This document shows, one piece after another, positions 51,957-61,179 of a stretch of DNA of 64,000 nucleotides. The DNA comes from Glycomyces lechevalierae. GTDB lineage: Bacteria > Actinomycetota > Actinomycetes > Mycobacteriales > Micromonosporaceae. The notes below the pieces were generated by a model. That model saw only the letters and a program-made list of their open reading frames with translations, ran no database searches and had not been told where the DNA came from. The position numbers and the translations under genes are program-made. Location of the stretch: the NCBI RefSeq assembly GCF_027622945.1, contig NZ_JAPZVQ010000013.1, forward strand, positions 1 through 64,000. Direction: 5' to 3'. Every line of letters starts with the position of its first letter. The stretch's first letter is position 1.

Positions 51957-52017
51957 TGTGAGCTGCGAAGTCAGTCGAAGAGCGCCGTATCGCGGCGTGG
52001 AAGTGTTGAGGAGTGCC

Positions 52018-53211
52018 GTGGCACGTCGCCTGTTCACCTCCGAGTCGGTCACTGAGGGCCACCCGGACAAGATCGCCGACCAGATCTCTGATGGGATCCT
52101 GGACGCCCTGCTGGGCGAGGACCCCTCGAGCCGGGTCGCGGTCGAAACCCTCATCACCACCGGTCAGGTGCACGTCGCCGGCGAGGTCACGACCCACGCC
52201 TACGCCGACATCCCCCGGATCGTGCGCGACACGATCCTGAGGATCGGCTACGACTCGTCCAAGAAGGGCTTCGACGGCGCCTCGTGCGGCGTCAACGTCT
52301 CGATCGGCGGCCAGAGCCCCGACATCGCCCAGGGCGTCGACAAGGCCTGGGAGTCCCGCGTGGACGCCGACGGCCACGACGAGCTCGACCTCCAGGGCGC
52401 GGGCGACCAGGGCCTCATGTTCGGCTTCGCGTGCCGCGAGACCCCCGAGCTGATGCCGCTGCCGATCGCCTTGGCGCACCGCCTCTCCCAGCGCCTCACC
52501 GAGGTCCGCAAGGACGGCACCGTGCCGTACCTGCGCCCGGACGGCAAGACCCAGGTCACCATCGAGTACGACGGCAACAAGCCCGTCCGCCTCGACACGG
52601 TGGTCGTCTCGAGCCAGCACGCGCCCGACATCTCGCTCGACTCGCTCCTGGCCCCCGATGTCGCCGAGCACGTCATCGCGCCGGTCGTCTCGGGCCTCGA
52701 CCTCGACACCGCCGACTACAAGCTCCTGGTGAACCCGACCGGCCGCTTCGAGATCGGCGGCCCCATGGGCGACGCCGGCCTCACCGGCCGCAAGATCATC
52801 GTGGACACCTACGGCGGCTACGCCCGCCACGGCGGCGGCGCGTTCTCCGGCAAGGACCCGTCGAAGGTCGACCGCTCGGCCGCCTACGCGGCCCGCTGGG
52901 TCGCCAAGAACGTCGTGGCCGCCGGCCTCGCCGAGCGCTGCGAGGTCCAGGTCGCGTACGCGATCGGCAAGGCCAAGCCGGTGAGCATCGCCGTGGACGC
53001 CATGGGCACCGAGTCCGTCGACCCCGCGCGCATCGAGCGCGCCGTCCTCGACGTCTTCGACCTCCGCCCCGCCGCGATCATCCGCGACCTCAACCTGATC
53101 CGCCCGATCTACTCCAAGACCGCGGCCTACGGCCACTTCGGACGCGAACTCCCCGAATTCACCTGGGAAGCCACCGACCGCGCCGCCGCCCTGAAAGAGG
53201 CCGTGAACTAA
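52018..53211 (+). CDS. metK: S-adenosylmethionine synthetase
   Basis: MetK forms S-adenosylmethionine from methionine and ATP. The 397-residue protein starts [20 protein letters not shown] with the catalytic His, and contains [12 protein letters not shown] and the P-loop-like [23 protein letters not shown] 52018 follows TTGAGGAG. An excellent terminator follows directly. Confidence 0.97.
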   Translation: MARRLFTSESVTEGHPDKIADQISDGILDALLGEDPSSRVAVETLITTGQVHVAGEVTTHAYADIPRIVRDTILRIGYDSSKKGFDGASCGVNVSIGGQSPDIAQGVDKAWESRVDADGHDELDLQGAGDQGLMFGFACRETPELMPLPIALAHRLSQRLTEVRKDGTVPYLRPDGKTQVTIEYDGNKPVRLDTVVVSSQHAPDISLDSLLAPDVAEHVIAPVVSGLDLDTADYKLLVNPTGRFEIGGPMGDAGLTGRKIIVDTYGGYARHGGGAFSGKDPSKVDRSAAYAARWVAKNVVAAGLAERCEVQVAYAIGKAKPVSIAVDAMGTESVDPARIERAVLDVFDLRPAAIIRDLNLIRPIYSKTAAYGHFGRELPEFTWEATDRAAALKEAVN

Positions 53212-53227
53212 CCCGCCGACAGACCCC

Positions 53228-53269
53228 ACCGGGCCCCGCCGACTGTCGGCGGGGCCCGGTATTTTTGTT
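53228..53269 (+). terminator. Strong intrinsic terminator after metK
   Basis: A perfect 15-bp GC-rich stem (53228-53242 with 53246-53260), CTG loop, and an ATTTTTGTT tail. It is the clearest rho-independent terminator of the window, and it ends only a few bases before the priA start codon. Confidence 0.88.
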
Positions 53270-53271
53270 CG

Positions 53272-55197
53272 ATGGACGAGTCCCCGGCACGATACGCAGC
53301 GGTCTGCGTGGACCATCCGTTGCCGCAGCTCAACCAGCTTTTCGACTACCGGGTGCCGGTGGAGCTGCTGGACGAGGTGCGGCCGGGGTGCCGGGTGGCG
53401 GTGCGGTTCAGCGGGCGCAAGCTCAAGGCGACCGTGATGGAGCTGCGGGACCGGACGGCGTTCCCGGGGAAGATCCTGCCGGTGCTCGAGGCGGTGCCGC
53501 CGGGGCCGGTGCTGACCGACGAAGTGGCGGCGGTGGCCCGGCGGGTGGCCGACCGGTACGCGGGGAACCTGGCGGACGTGCTGCGCCTGGCGCTGCCCGA
53601 GCGGAAGCTGCGGGTCGAGAAGGAGGAGCCGGCCGAAGCGCTGCCGGTGGCGGCGCCGACCGAGGCTCACTGGGATAGATATATCGCGGGCGATGCATTC
53701 CTGCGCGCGGTGCGCGAAGGGAAGCAGCCGCGGATCGTCTGGAACGCCGTCCCCGGCGAGGACTGGGCGATGCGGCTGGCCGAGGCCGCCGCGACGGCCG
53801 CGGCGGCCGGGCGGGGTGCCCTGCTGGTCGTCCCGGACCAGTACGACCTGGAACGCCTCGACGCGGCGCTGACCGAGGTGCTGGGGCCTGACCGGCATGT
53901 CACGCTCTCGAACGCGATGGGGCCGACGCCGCGCTACCGGTCGTTCCTGAAGGCACTGCGCAGCGAGGTCCGGGTCGTCGCAGGGACGCAGGTGGCGATG
54001 CTCGCGCCCGTGGAACGGCTGGGGCTCGTGGCCGTTTGGGACGACGGGGACAAGAACCTGATCAGCCTGCACGCGCCGTACCCGCACGCCCGCGACGTGC
54101 TGCTGACCCGGGCCGAGCTGGCCGGTGCCGCGTGCGTCGTCGGCGGTTTCTCGCGGACACCGCAGGCGCAGTTGCTGGTCGAGACCGGGTGGGCCGTTTC
54201 GGCGGCGGGGGAGCGGGCCGCGCTCCGGGCCGCGGCGCCGCGGGTCGTGCCGATCGGCGACGACTCGGACCTGGCGGCGGATCCGTCGAGTTCGACGGCG
54301 CGGTTGCCCACGGTCGCTTGGGAAGCCGCGCGGAGCGCGTTGAACGCGGACCTGCCGGTGCTGCTGCAGGTGCCCCGTCGCGGCTACGTGCCGGCGGTGT
54401 CGTGCCAGCGCTGCCGCACACGGGCGCTGTGCCCCGAATGCACTGGGCCGCTGCGGCTCACAGGGCCGCACCGGCCGCCGGTGTGCACGTGGTGCGGCCG
54501 CGTGGACGAGCATTACCGCTGCAAGGAGTGCGGATCGACCCGGATCAGGGCGGTCGTTATCGGTGCCGCGCGCACCGCCGAGGAGCTGGCGAGCGCGTTC
54601 CCGGGCGTCGACGTGGTGGAGTCGAACGCGTCGGAACGGCTTGATGTGATCCCGGAAGGCAGGCGGATCGTCGTCTCCACGCCGGGGGTGGAACCGGCTG
54701 CGCCGCAAGGCTATGGCGCGGTGCTGCTGCTCGACACGTGGGCGCAGTTGACGCGGGCCGAGTTGACCGCTTCAGAAGAGGCGCTTCGGATCTGGATGAA
54801 CGCCGTGGCGCTGTGCGCCCCGACGGGCACGGCCGTGGTCACGGCCGACGGCGGACTGCCGGTGGTGCAGGCGCTGATCCGTTGGGACGCAGCGTGGTTC
54901 GCGCGTGTCGAACTGGAGGAGCGGGCGGAGCTCGGCTTCCCGCCGGTGATGAAGTTCGCGGCGTTGACCGGGCCGAACGGGGAGGCGGAGAAGATCGCCG
55001 CGAACCTGCCTTCGGACCTGGGGGCCGAGGTCATCGGGCCGATCCCGGTCGATGAGCACACCGAGCGGCTGCTGCTGCGCGTGCGGCGCCGCGACGGCGC
55101 CGCCCTCGCGAGCGTGCTCGCGAAGTCGGCGGCCGAGCGGGCCAGCGCGAAGGCCGAGCAGGTGCGGATCCAGATCGACCCTCGCGAGATCGCTTGA
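53272..55197 (+). CDS. priA: Primosomal protein PriA (actinobacterial, ATPase-degenerate)
   Basis: PriA restarts stalled replication forks. The 641-residue protein keeps the N-terminal fork-DNA-binding domain (VCVDHPLPQLNQLFDYRVP), the paired zinc motifs (CQRCRTRALCPEC...CTWCGR...CKECGS) and the C-terminal domain. The Walker A is missing (PGEDW replaces GxxGxGKT) and the DEAH box is degenerate (VWDDGDKN). This loss is normal in actinobacteria, so it probably acts as a loader and not as a helicase. ATG 53272 directly follows the metK terminator with no ribosome-binding site, so the mRNA may be leaderless or the start later. Confidence 0.9.
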   Translation: MDESPARYAAVCVDHPLPQLNQLFDYRVPVELLDEVRPGCRVAVRFSGRKLKATVMELRDRTAFPGKILPVLEAVPPGPVLTDEVAAVARRVADRYAGNLADVLRLALPERKLRVEKEEPAEALPVAAPTEAHWDRYIAGDAFLRAVREGKQPRIVWNAVPGEDWAMRLAEAAATAAAAGRGALLVVPDQYDLERLDAALTEVLGPDRHVTLSNAMGPTPRYRSFLKALRSEVRVVAGTQVAMLAPVERLGLVAVWDDGDKNLISLHAPYPHARDVLLTRAELAGAACVVGGFSRTPQAQLLVETGWAVSAAGERAALRAAAPRVVPIGDDSDLAADPSSSTARLPTVAWEAARSALNADLPVLLQVPRRGYVPAVSCQRCRTRALCPECTGPLRLTGPHRPPVCTWCGRVDEHYRCKECGSTRIRAVVIGAARTAEELASAFPGVDVVESNASERLDVIPEGRRIVVSTPGVEPAAPQGYGAVLLLDTWAQLTRAELTASEEALRIWMNAVALCAPTGTAVVTADGGLPVVQALIRWDAAWFARVELEERAELGFPPVMKFAALTGPNGEAEKIAANLPSDLGAEVIGPIPVDEHTERLLLRVRRRDGAALASVLAKSAAERASAKAEQVRIQIDPREIA

Positions 55198-55209
55198 GCC
55201 CGAACGGTT

Positions 55210-55710
55210 TCAGTACCCGTACAAGGTCGGCCCCGCACTGCCGATGACGATGACCCGCAGGACGATCCAGGCGACCGCGATCCAGCCGAGGACGATGCCG
55301 GCGGTCGCCAGCCCGGCCCCGGCCTGGCCGGTCTCCTCGATCTGACGCCTCGCGATGTGGCCGAAGATGATGCCCAGGAAGCCGAAGCAGAGGCAGAGCC
55401 CGACGATGCCGACGACGAGCGCCGCGACGGCGAACCCGTTGGTGCCGGGCTTCGGCGGGACCCAGTAGGGGTGCGGCGGCGGCGCGGCGGGTCCTTGGAG
55501 GGACGGGAGGTCGGCGTCGGACGAGGCTGCGGGGGCGTTCGGCGCGTCGGAGGTGTACGGGGAGTACGGGGCGTCCTGGGCCGGGGTTTCAGGGGTACCC
55601 GAAGGAGGTGGGGATGCCGAGTCGCCAGGCGTGGGCGCGGCGGCTTCCGGAGCGGGCGCGGGTTCCGGGGCCGGTTCGGGCGCCGGTCGGGCTTCGTCTT
55701 CCGAGGTCAT
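55210..55710 (-). CDS. DUF4190-type membrane protein with a proline-rich tail
   Basis: The 166-residue protein has an N-terminal half of Ala, Pro, Glu and Ser repeats (PAPEPAPEPAPAPEAAAPTP), then two membrane helices in the DUF4190 pattern: NGFAVAALVVGIVGLCLCFG...LGIIFGHIARRQI and GAGLATAGIVLGWIAVAWIV. Proteins of this type are common in actinobacteria and of unknown role. The disordered tail should lie in the cytoplasm. ATG 55710 has a GAAGGA site. It is convergent with priA. Confidence 0.8.
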   Translation of the reverse strand: MTSEDEARPAPEPAPEPAPAPEAAAPTPGDSASPPPSGTPETPAQDAPYSPYTSDAPNAPAASSDADLPSLQGPAAPPPHPYWVPPKPGTNGFAVAALVVGIVGLCLCFGFLGIIFGHIARRQIEETGQAGAGLATAGIVLGWIAVAWIVLRVIVIGSAGPTLYGY

Positions 55711-55788
55711 GGCGGGGGTCCTTCGAGTCGGGGGATCCAGTGTGGCAGCGGCGGCCCGGGAGGGGTCCCGGCGCGGCAGAATGGGGTC

Positions 55789-56544
55789 ATGCCGGTATTC
55801 GTCGGCACCTGCGGGTGGCAGTACCGCGACTGGCGGGGCGTGCTCTATCCGGAGGACGTGCCGCAGCGACGCTGGCTGGAGCATTACGCCGAGCACTTCG
55901 CGGCCGTCGAGAACGACGGCGCGTTCTACCGGCTTCCGAAGCGGACGACCTTCGCCGACTGGCGTGAGCGGCTGCCCTCCGGTTTCATTATGGCGGTCAA
56001 GGCGAGTCGGTTCCTCACTCATTTGAAGCGGTTGCGCGATCCCGCGGAGCCGGTGCGGCGCTTGGCGGATGCGGCGGCGGGGCTCGGGAAGCGGCTCGGT
56101 CCGTTCCTCCTCCAACTGCCGCCGACGCTCAAAGCGGATCCGGAGCTCCTGGCCGTGTGCCTCGACCGCTTCCCGCGTGGTGCACGGGTCGCCGTGGAAC
56201 CGCGCCACGAGTCGTGGTGGACCGACGAGATCCGGGAGATCCTGGCCGAGCGGGACGTGGCGCTGTGCTGGGCCGATCGCGGCGGGCGGCCCGTGACTCC
56301 GTTGTGGCGCACGGCTTCCTGGGGCTACGTGCGCCTGCACGAGGGCCGGGCGGATCCGGCGCCGAGCTATGGCGACGCCGCGCTGCGTTCGTGGTGCGAG
56401 CGGATCGGCGAGGCGTGGCCGGAGTCGGCCGACTGCCACGTGTACTTCAACAACGACCCTGGTGGGGCGGCGGTGCGGAACGCGTTCCGGTTCGCCGAGC
56501 TGATGCGCGGCCGCGGCCGCGAGGTACCCGGGGCGCGGCTCTGA
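55789..56544 (+). CDS. DUF72-family protein
   Basis: The 251-residue protein is a DUF72 (YecE-like) TIM-barrel member. The opening VFVGTCGWQYRDWRGVLYP, FYRLPKRTTFADWRERLPSG, the VKASRFLTHLKRL segment and VAVEPRHESWW are all family hallmarks, with YVRLHE and CHVYFNNDPGG near the end. Its biochemical function is not established. Its TGA is directly adjacent to the stop of the next, opposite-strand gene. Confidence 0.88.
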   Translation: MPVFVGTCGWQYRDWRGVLYPEDVPQRRWLEHYAEHFAAVENDGAFYRLPKRTTFADWRERLPSGFIMAVKASRFLTHLKRLRDPAEPVRRLADAAAGLGKRLGPFLLQLPPTLKADPELLAVCLDRFPRGARVAVEPRHESWWTDEIREILAERDVALCWADRGGRPVTPLWRTASWGYVRLHEGRADPAPSYGDAALRSWCERIGEAWPESADCHVYFNNDPGGAAVRNAFRFAELMRGRGREVPGARL

Positions 56545-56799
56545 CTACTCCGCTTCCCCGCTGCGGAGCCTGGCCCACAGGCCGCGGAGGCGTTGACGGA
56601 AGAGGTAGACGAGGCCGAGGGCGATGAGCACGAAGGGGATCGCGATCGGCAGGACCGTGGTGAACCCGAGGAGCACGATGAGCGTTTCGACGCCGATGAA
56701 CGACGCGACGCCGAGGTAGCCGACCACGGTGAACGCCTGCGCGCGGTACATGAGCGCGGCGATCAGGGAGCGGAGGCGGCCGGGGTGCTTTTCGGTCAC
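56545..56799 (-). CDS. Small two-helix membrane protein
   Basis: The 84-residue protein has two membrane segments (about 23-45, FTVVGYLGVASFIGVETLIV, and 47-67, LPIAIPFVLIALGLVYLF), a basic N-terminus and a short Arg-rich end. No family is recognised with confidence. The gene stands alone, tail to tail with the DUF72 gene with no bases between their stop codons. Hydrophobic pattern and normal codon composition favour a real gene. Confidence 0.6.
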   Translation of the reverse strand: MTEKHPGRLRSLIAALMYRAQAFTVVGYLGVASFIGVETLIVLLGFTTVLPIAIPFVLIALGLVYLFRQRLRGLWARLRSGEAE

Positions 56800-57078
56800 C
56801 TCGCCTGTATACCAGGCGAATCCGTGCGCTGCGGTACGCGCGGTTCGCGGCGGCTTTCCAGGCGACCCCGGGAACGTCAGGAGGCGCCCGTCTCAACGCT
56901 GGTGCGGGCCGCGCGCAGGTCGGCGGGGAGCGCGGCCAGCTAGTCCCCGAGCCGCCGCGTCGCTCCGCGCCATCCCCGAAACCCAGCCCCGACCCGCGCC
57001 GAAGCGATGAGTTTCGCCCCGCGGGCTCGTCTCAACTGATGCAATCGGCTCATCAGCACTGCTCGGAAGGAACTCGCC

Positions 57079-57558
57079 ATGCAGAAGATCGTCACCAACA
57101 TCTGGTACAAGGACAACGCCGCCGAGGAAGCCGTCGAGTGGTACCTCACCCTCTTCGACGACGCGAAGGTCACCAGCACCGTCCCCTACATCGAGGACGC
57201 CCACGGCACCGTCGGGAACGCCATGGTCGTCAACTTCGACCTGGCCGGGCAGTCGTTCACCGCCATCAACGGCGACGACTCCGCCAAGCACGACCACGCG
57301 ATGTCGCTGCTCGTCAACTGCGACTCCCAAGAGGAGGTCGACCGCCTCTGGGACGCGTTCCTCGCCAACGGCGGCAGCGAGATCCAGTGCGGCTGGATCG
57401 CCGACAAGTGGGGCGTCAACTGGCAGGTGTGGCCGACCGGGGCCGACCAGTACCTCGGCGGACCCGACAAGGAGGCGGCCGTGCGCGCCGTCAATGCCAT
57501 GTACGCGATGAAGAAGATCGACCTCCAGGGCATCAAGGACGCCTACGAAGGCAAGTAG
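57079..57558 (+). CDS. VOC-family protein (PhnB-like)
   Basis: The 159-residue protein belongs to the PhnB/YjdN branch of the vicinal-oxygen-chelate fold, sometimes labelled '3-demethylubiquinone methyltransferase'. Typical are TNIWYKDNAAEEAVEWYLTL at the start, FTAINGDD, the MSLLVNCDSQEEVDRLWDAF stretch and CGWIADKWGVNWQVWP. No enzyme activity can be assigned. It is a separate gene from the VOC fragment at 1-126, which belongs to another subgroup. Confidence 0.85.
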   Translation: MQKIVTNIWYKDNAAEEAVEWYLTLFDDAKVTSTVPYIEDAHGTVGNAMVVNFDLAGQSFTAINGDDSAKHDHAMSLLVNCDSQEEVDRLWDAFLANGGSEIQCGWIADKWGVNWQVWPTGADQYLGGPDKEAAVRAVNAMYAMKKIDLQGIKDAYEGK

Positions 57559-57569
57559 GCCCGGTCGGC

Positions 57570-57593
57570 CCGGTCCCCCGCGCGGGGGACCGG
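57570..57593 (+). terminator. Perfect 24-bp palindrome after the VOC gene
   Basis: Two exact 12-bp halves begin 11 bp after the VOC stop. There is no U-tract; a likely terminator hairpin. Confidence 0.55.
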
Positions 57594-57645
57594 GGCCCCG
57601 CCTTGGAGGGAGGTCGCCGGCCCTGCCGCCCGCGATCCTGGAGGG

Positions 57646-58890
57646 ATGAACCGCCGCTGGCACAATGGCCCCATGCGCCTCCTCGCCCCGTTCTGGTCCC
57701 GGGCCACCTACCGCGGCTGGGTGTGGATCATCCTCGGCGGCGCGCTCATGATGCCGTTCATGATGGTCGGCGCGATCGGCCGCAACTTCCTCGTCCCGGA
57801 CGGCGGCTTCGAGGACATCATCGAACCGGTCGTCTTCGCCTCGGTCCTCCCGCTCGTCGCGGCCGCGTCCCTGCTCCTGCCCGACCGCGAGGTCGAGCGT
57901 ACGGCCGCCCGCCGCCTCCTCGGCGCCGAGTTCGCCTCGCCCGCCGACGACGACTCCTGGAACTCGCGGTGGCGCACCGGCTGCTGGTTCACCCTCCACG
58001 CCGCGGTCGGCGGCGTCGTCAGCGGCCTGACGCTCGCCATCGTCCCGTTCGCCGCCTACCTGCTCTTCTACGGCGCCCGCATCGCCTTCACCTCCGACGA
58101 CACCGTGCCCGGCTACTTCTACCGCGCCTTCACCGCCTGGGGCCTGCTCACCGGTCCGCTGCTTCTGGTCGCGCTGATCGCGGTCGTCGCTGCCACGACC
58201 GCCGGCATGAAGGCCCTCGCGCCCCTGCTCCTCGGCCAGGGCGCGAGCGACCGGCTCGCCGCGTCCCGCGCCGAGGCCGCCCGGCTGGCCGCGCGCAACC
58301 GCATCGCCCGCGAACTCCACGACTCGGTCGGGCACGCCCTCTCGGTGGTCGTCGTCCAATCGGAGGCCGCCTCCCGGCTCATCGCCACGGACCCCGCCTT
58401 CGCCTCGCAGGCCATGGCCGCCGTCGGCGAGACCGCGCGCGGCGCGCTGGCCGAGCTCGACGCCGTCATCGGGGCCCTGCGCGAGGACCGCGACGACGCG
58501 CGCACCCCGCAGCGCGACCTCGCCGACCTGGCGTCCCTCGCCGAGGAGTCCGGCGTCGCAGTCGACCTGCGCGTCGCCGGCGACCCGGAGGCCTTGGGCC
58601 GCTTGGCCTCCCGCGAGACCTACCGGATCGTGCAGGAAGCGCTGACGAACGTGCTGCGCCACGCCGACGAGCCCCGCGCCACGGTCACCGTCGACGTCGG
58701 CCCCGCCGAAGCCGCCGTGACCGTGACCAGCCCGGCCGCACGCCGCCCGCGCGGACGAGCCGGCGGCAGAGGCCTCATCGGCATGGCCGAACGCGCCGCC
58801 GTCCTCGGCGGCACAGCCGGAACCGACTGGGACGCGGGCGAATGGACCGTCCGCGCCGCCGTACCGCTTGAGACGAAGGGCCGGGAATGA
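57646..58890 (+). CDS. Sensor histidine kinase (NarL/LuxR-type partner)
   Basis: The 414-residue membrane kinase has about four helices in its first 190 residues. A HisKA_3 dimerisation domain follows with the phosphorylated His225 in ARELHDSVGHALSVVV, and then a short HATPase domain (IVQEALTNVLRHADEP with the N-box; GGRGLIGMAERAAVLGG as G-box). It has no separate sensor domain, so it probably senses at or within the membrane. ATG 57646 is given; ATG 57673 is possible because the GGAGGG lies too close to the first. It overlaps the response regulator by four bases. Confidence 0.85.
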   Translation: MNRRWHNGPMRLLAPFWSRATYRGWVWIILGGALMMPFMMVGAIGRNFLVPDGGFEDIIEPVVFASVLPLVAAASLLLPDREVERTAARRLLGAEFASPADDDSWNSRWRTGCWFTLHAAVGGVVSGLTLAIVPFAAYLLFYGARIAFTSDDTVPGYFYRAFTAWGLLTGPLLLVALIAVVAATTAGMKALAPLLLGQGASDRLAASRAEAARLAARNRIARELHDSVGHALSVVVVQSEAASRLIATDPAFASQAMAAVGETARGALAELDAVIGALREDRDDARTPQRDLADLASLAEESGVAVDLRVAGDPEALGRLASRETYRIVQEALTNVLRHADEPRATVTVDVGPAEAAVTVTSPAARRPRGRAGGRGLIGMAERAAVLGGTAGTDWDAGEWTVRAAVPLETKGRE

Positions 58891-59528
58891 CCGCACCGCT
58901 GCGCATCGCGCTGATCGACGACGAGGCCCTGATCCGCACCGGGTTCGCCGCGATCATCGGCGCCGAACCGGACCTCGAGGTCGTCGCCCAGGGCGCCGAC
59001 GGGATCGACGCCGTCTCGATCGCCCGCTCCGGCAAGGCCGACGTGCTCCTCATGGACGTCCGCATGCCCACTGTGGATGGCATCCAGGCGACGGAGCGGA
59101 TCGTCGCCGAACTCGACTCGCCGCCGAAGATCCTCGTCGTCACCACCTTCGACAACGACGACTACGTGTGGCAGGCGCTCCGCGCCGGCGCGGACGGCTT
59201 CCTGCTCAAGCGCACCCGCGTCGAAGACCTCCTCGCGGCCGTCCGCCTCGTCGCCCGCACCGACGCCCTCCTCTTCCCCGAAGCGGTCCGCCGCCTCGCC
59301 GCCGCCACCCCGGCCCGCAAGGCCCCCAAGGGCATCGGCGACCTCAGCGACCGCGAACGCGAAGTCCTCGTACTCGCCGCGAAAGGCCTCTCGAACCAGG
59401 AGATCGCCGCCGCACTCTTCCTCGGCCGCGAGACCGTCAAGACCCACCTCAGCGCCGTCTACGCCAAACTCGCCGTTCGGGACCGCACCCAAGCCGTGAT
59501 CGCCGCCTACGAAGGCGGCCTCGTGTAA
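58887..59528 (+). CDS. NarL/LuxR-family response regulator
   Basis: The 213-residue regulator has a receiver domain (acid pair Asp11-Asp12, phosphorylation site Asp57 in DVLLMDVRMPTVDG, Lys108 in GFLLKRT) and a C-terminal LuxR helix-turn-helix (LSDREREVLVLAAKGLSNQE...GRETVKTHLSAVYAKLAVRD). It is coupled to the kinase by an ATGA overlap. The target genes are unknown; no transporter or stress operon lies directly next to the pair. Confidence 0.92.
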   Translation: MTAPLRIALIDDEALIRTGFAAIIGAEPDLEVVAQGADGIDAVSIARSGKADVLLMDVRMPTVDGIQATERIVAELDSPPKILVVTTFDNDDYVWQALRAGADGFLLKRTRVEDLLAAVRLVARTDALLFPEAVRRLAAATPARKAPKGIGDLSDREREVLVLAAKGLSNQEIAAALFLGRETVKTHLSAVYAKLAVRDRTQAVIAAYEGGLV

Positions 59529-59555
59529 GAGCCTCCGGCCCTAGGTGCGGGAGCC

Positions 59556-59588
59556 GGACGCCCCAGAACGCTCCCCGGAGCGGCGTCC
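59556..59588. terminator. Hairpin between response regulator and TetR gene
   Basis: An inner stem CGCTCC/GGAGCG (59569-59574 with 59577-59582) sits inside an outer GGACGCC/GGCGTCC pair (59556-59562 with 59582-59588) in the short gap between these convergent genes. Confidence 0.4.
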
Positions 59589-59601
59589 CATTTCCACGCT
59601 T

Positions 59602-60225
59602 TCAGCGCGGAAGGATCACACGGACCTGGTCGCCGATCTCACGGAGCAGTTCCTCGACGGAGCTTCCCGCATTGACCGTCGCCGCCATGGTGATGAACGC
59701 GATCGCGGAGACGATGTGGGCGAGCACGGGGGCGGCATCGGGTTCGATGCGCTCGTCTCGCCGCAGCACGTCGGCGATGGCCTCCTCGGTCTGCGCGTTG
59801 AGGTTCAGCGCGTCGCGGTGGTGGGGTTCCTCGGGGTCCCCGAACGCCATCTCCCGCAGGTACGTTCGGCCGTTGTCGATCTGTTTGCGGTTGCATTCCA
59901 CGACAGGGCGGACGATCGCCATCACCGCCTCGAATGGTTCAGGCAGGAGATCAGCGGCTGCTCTGCCCCGGATGAGCGCGTCCGCGTAGGTGGCGTTCTG
60001 CACAAGCAGGAGCAGTTCGCCCTTGTTCTTGGCATAGAGGAACAGCGTGCCGGTGCCGATATCGGCCTTGTCAGCGATCTGCTGGGTGGTGACCTCGTCG
60101 ACGCCGTGCTCGGCGAAGAGCTCGGTGGCGGCGGCGGTGATGCGGTCGAGCTTCTCCTGCTTATTCCGCTCGCGCCGTCCGACCGTGCGGGATGCGGCTG
60201 GCATGTCGTGTCCGATGGCGTTCAT
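59602..60225 (-). CDS. TetR-family transcriptional regulator
   Basis: The 207-residue protein has a TetR DNA-binding domain (ITAAATELFAEHGVDEVTTQ...ADIGTGTLFLYAKNKGELL) and an all-helical ligand domain. It is 127 bp downstream of the EthD-like gene on the same strand, so it is likely the regulator of the hydrolase-reductase cluster from 63,991 down to 60,353 and may be co-transcribed. ATG 60225 has no strong ribosome-binding site; ATG 60204 is an alternative. No operator dyad was identified. Confidence 0.86.
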   Translation of the reverse strand: MNAIGHDMPAASRTVGRRERNKQEKLDRITAAATELFAEHGVDEVTTQQIADKADIGTGTLFLYAKNKGELLLLVQNATYADALIRGRAAADLLPEPFEAVMAIVRPVVECNRKQIDNGRTYLREMAFGDPEEPHHRDALNLNAQTEEAIADVLRRDERIEPDAAPVLAHIVSAIAFITMAATVNAGSSVEELLREIGDQVRVILPR

Positions 60226-60352
60226 GACCGATCCGACGCAAGGGAACGTTCCACCATGACCTCGACTTCGCTCTGGCAGCCGTTCACGCTCGGACGCCTC
60301 GCGTCTGCCGCTGCTTTGTCGTGAATGGACTGTCGCGGGCCATCGTGATCGC

Positions 60353-61147
60353 TCAGCTCCGGTAATCCTGAAGTGTCTTCCCGTCTTCCACGTAGGTGAG
60401 TGCCTCGTCCACTTCGTAGGCGTGCACTGCCGATGCGAAGGCGGGAAGCTTGGCCGAAACCTTCGCGACGGCATCACCTTCGAAGAAGGCCCGAAGCGCG
60501 TCCGCATCGGCGAAACCAAGCATCAGCGAGGCGTGGAAGCGCTGGTCGGCCGGGTTGTCGTGCGCCACGTTCGGCGTGTCCCACAGACCCCGGCGCCAGG
60601 ACATGAACACCTGGGTCCGGAGCTCCTTCAGCCCGCCGTCGCCCGCGAGGGCGGGGACCAGCCGATTCGTGACGATCTTCCGGAAGGCACCGGTGCCCAC
60701 GTTCTCCCGCTTCCTGATGAAGATCAGGGCTCGGGACCCGGCCTTGTCGCCGGGGCCCGCGACCTTGTACCAGCGGGCCGAGTTCGGCGGCCCCATGTAG
60801 AGCAGCGTCCGGCGGAAGACGTTCACCTCATCCTTGTAGGCAAGCTTCGTCTGCTTCCGGCCCGACAGCGGCGAGAACACCGACTTGAAGGTGACCTCGG
60901 CGATGCCGTCGATCCTGCGATCGACGGGGATGGCCGTCTCGACGCCGCTGACGGCGGGCCACAGGCCGGGATTGGACTCGGCCAGATGGATCTGGCGGTA
61001 CTCCTCGAATCCCGGTGTCGCGCTGATGATCTTGGAGTGCGGGCCCTTCCAGTAGTCCATGCCCTGCCGCCGGGGTTGATCGTCGCGCACCCACAGCAGG
61101 ATCGAGGAGGTGAGCGGCTTCTTGACGAACGCCGGTGTGGTTGCCAC
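60353..61147 (-). CDS. EthD-like dimeric alpha/beta-barrel protein
   Basis: The 264-residue protein looks like two ferredoxin-like (alpha-beta barrel) halves. The first has SSILLWVRDDQPRRQGMDYW then KGPHSKIISATPGFEEYRQI, resembling EthD/stress-responsive barrel proteins (YW-x-GPHA). The second half has SRALIFIRKREN and FMSWRRGLWDTPNVAHDNPA. Similar proteins are often labelled 'strictosidine synthase' without evidence. It probably binds or modifies a small hydrophobic compound, in line with the neighbouring hydrolases and reductase. The start is GTG 61147. Confidence 0.6.
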   Translation of the reverse strand: MATTPAFVKKPLTSSILLWVRDDQPRRQGMDYWKGPHSKIISATPGFEEYRQIHLAESNPGLWPAVSGVETAIPVDRRIDGIAEVTFKSVFSPLSGRKQTKLAYKDEVNVFRRTLLYMGPPNSARWYKVAGPGDKAGSRALIFIRKRENVGTGAFRKIVTNRLVPALAGDGGLKELRTQVFMSWRRGLWDTPNVAHDNPADQRFHASLMLGFADADALRAFFEGDAVAKVSAKLPAFASAVHAYEVDEALTYVEDGKTLQDYRS

Positions 61148-61179
61148 TGTGGATCTCCCTTGGTTCGGTCACGCGGTCG

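Noticed and set aside
51903..52017. SAM riboswitch before metK
   Set aside because: The leader from the likely promoter is only about 55 nt and shows no multi-stem structure of the SAM classes.
56800..57078. Remnant reading LAALPADLRAARTSVETGAS on the minus strand near 56,880-56,945
   Set aside because: The C-terminus-like 20 residues follow an in-frame stop and connect to nothing recognisable; too short to call a pseudogene.
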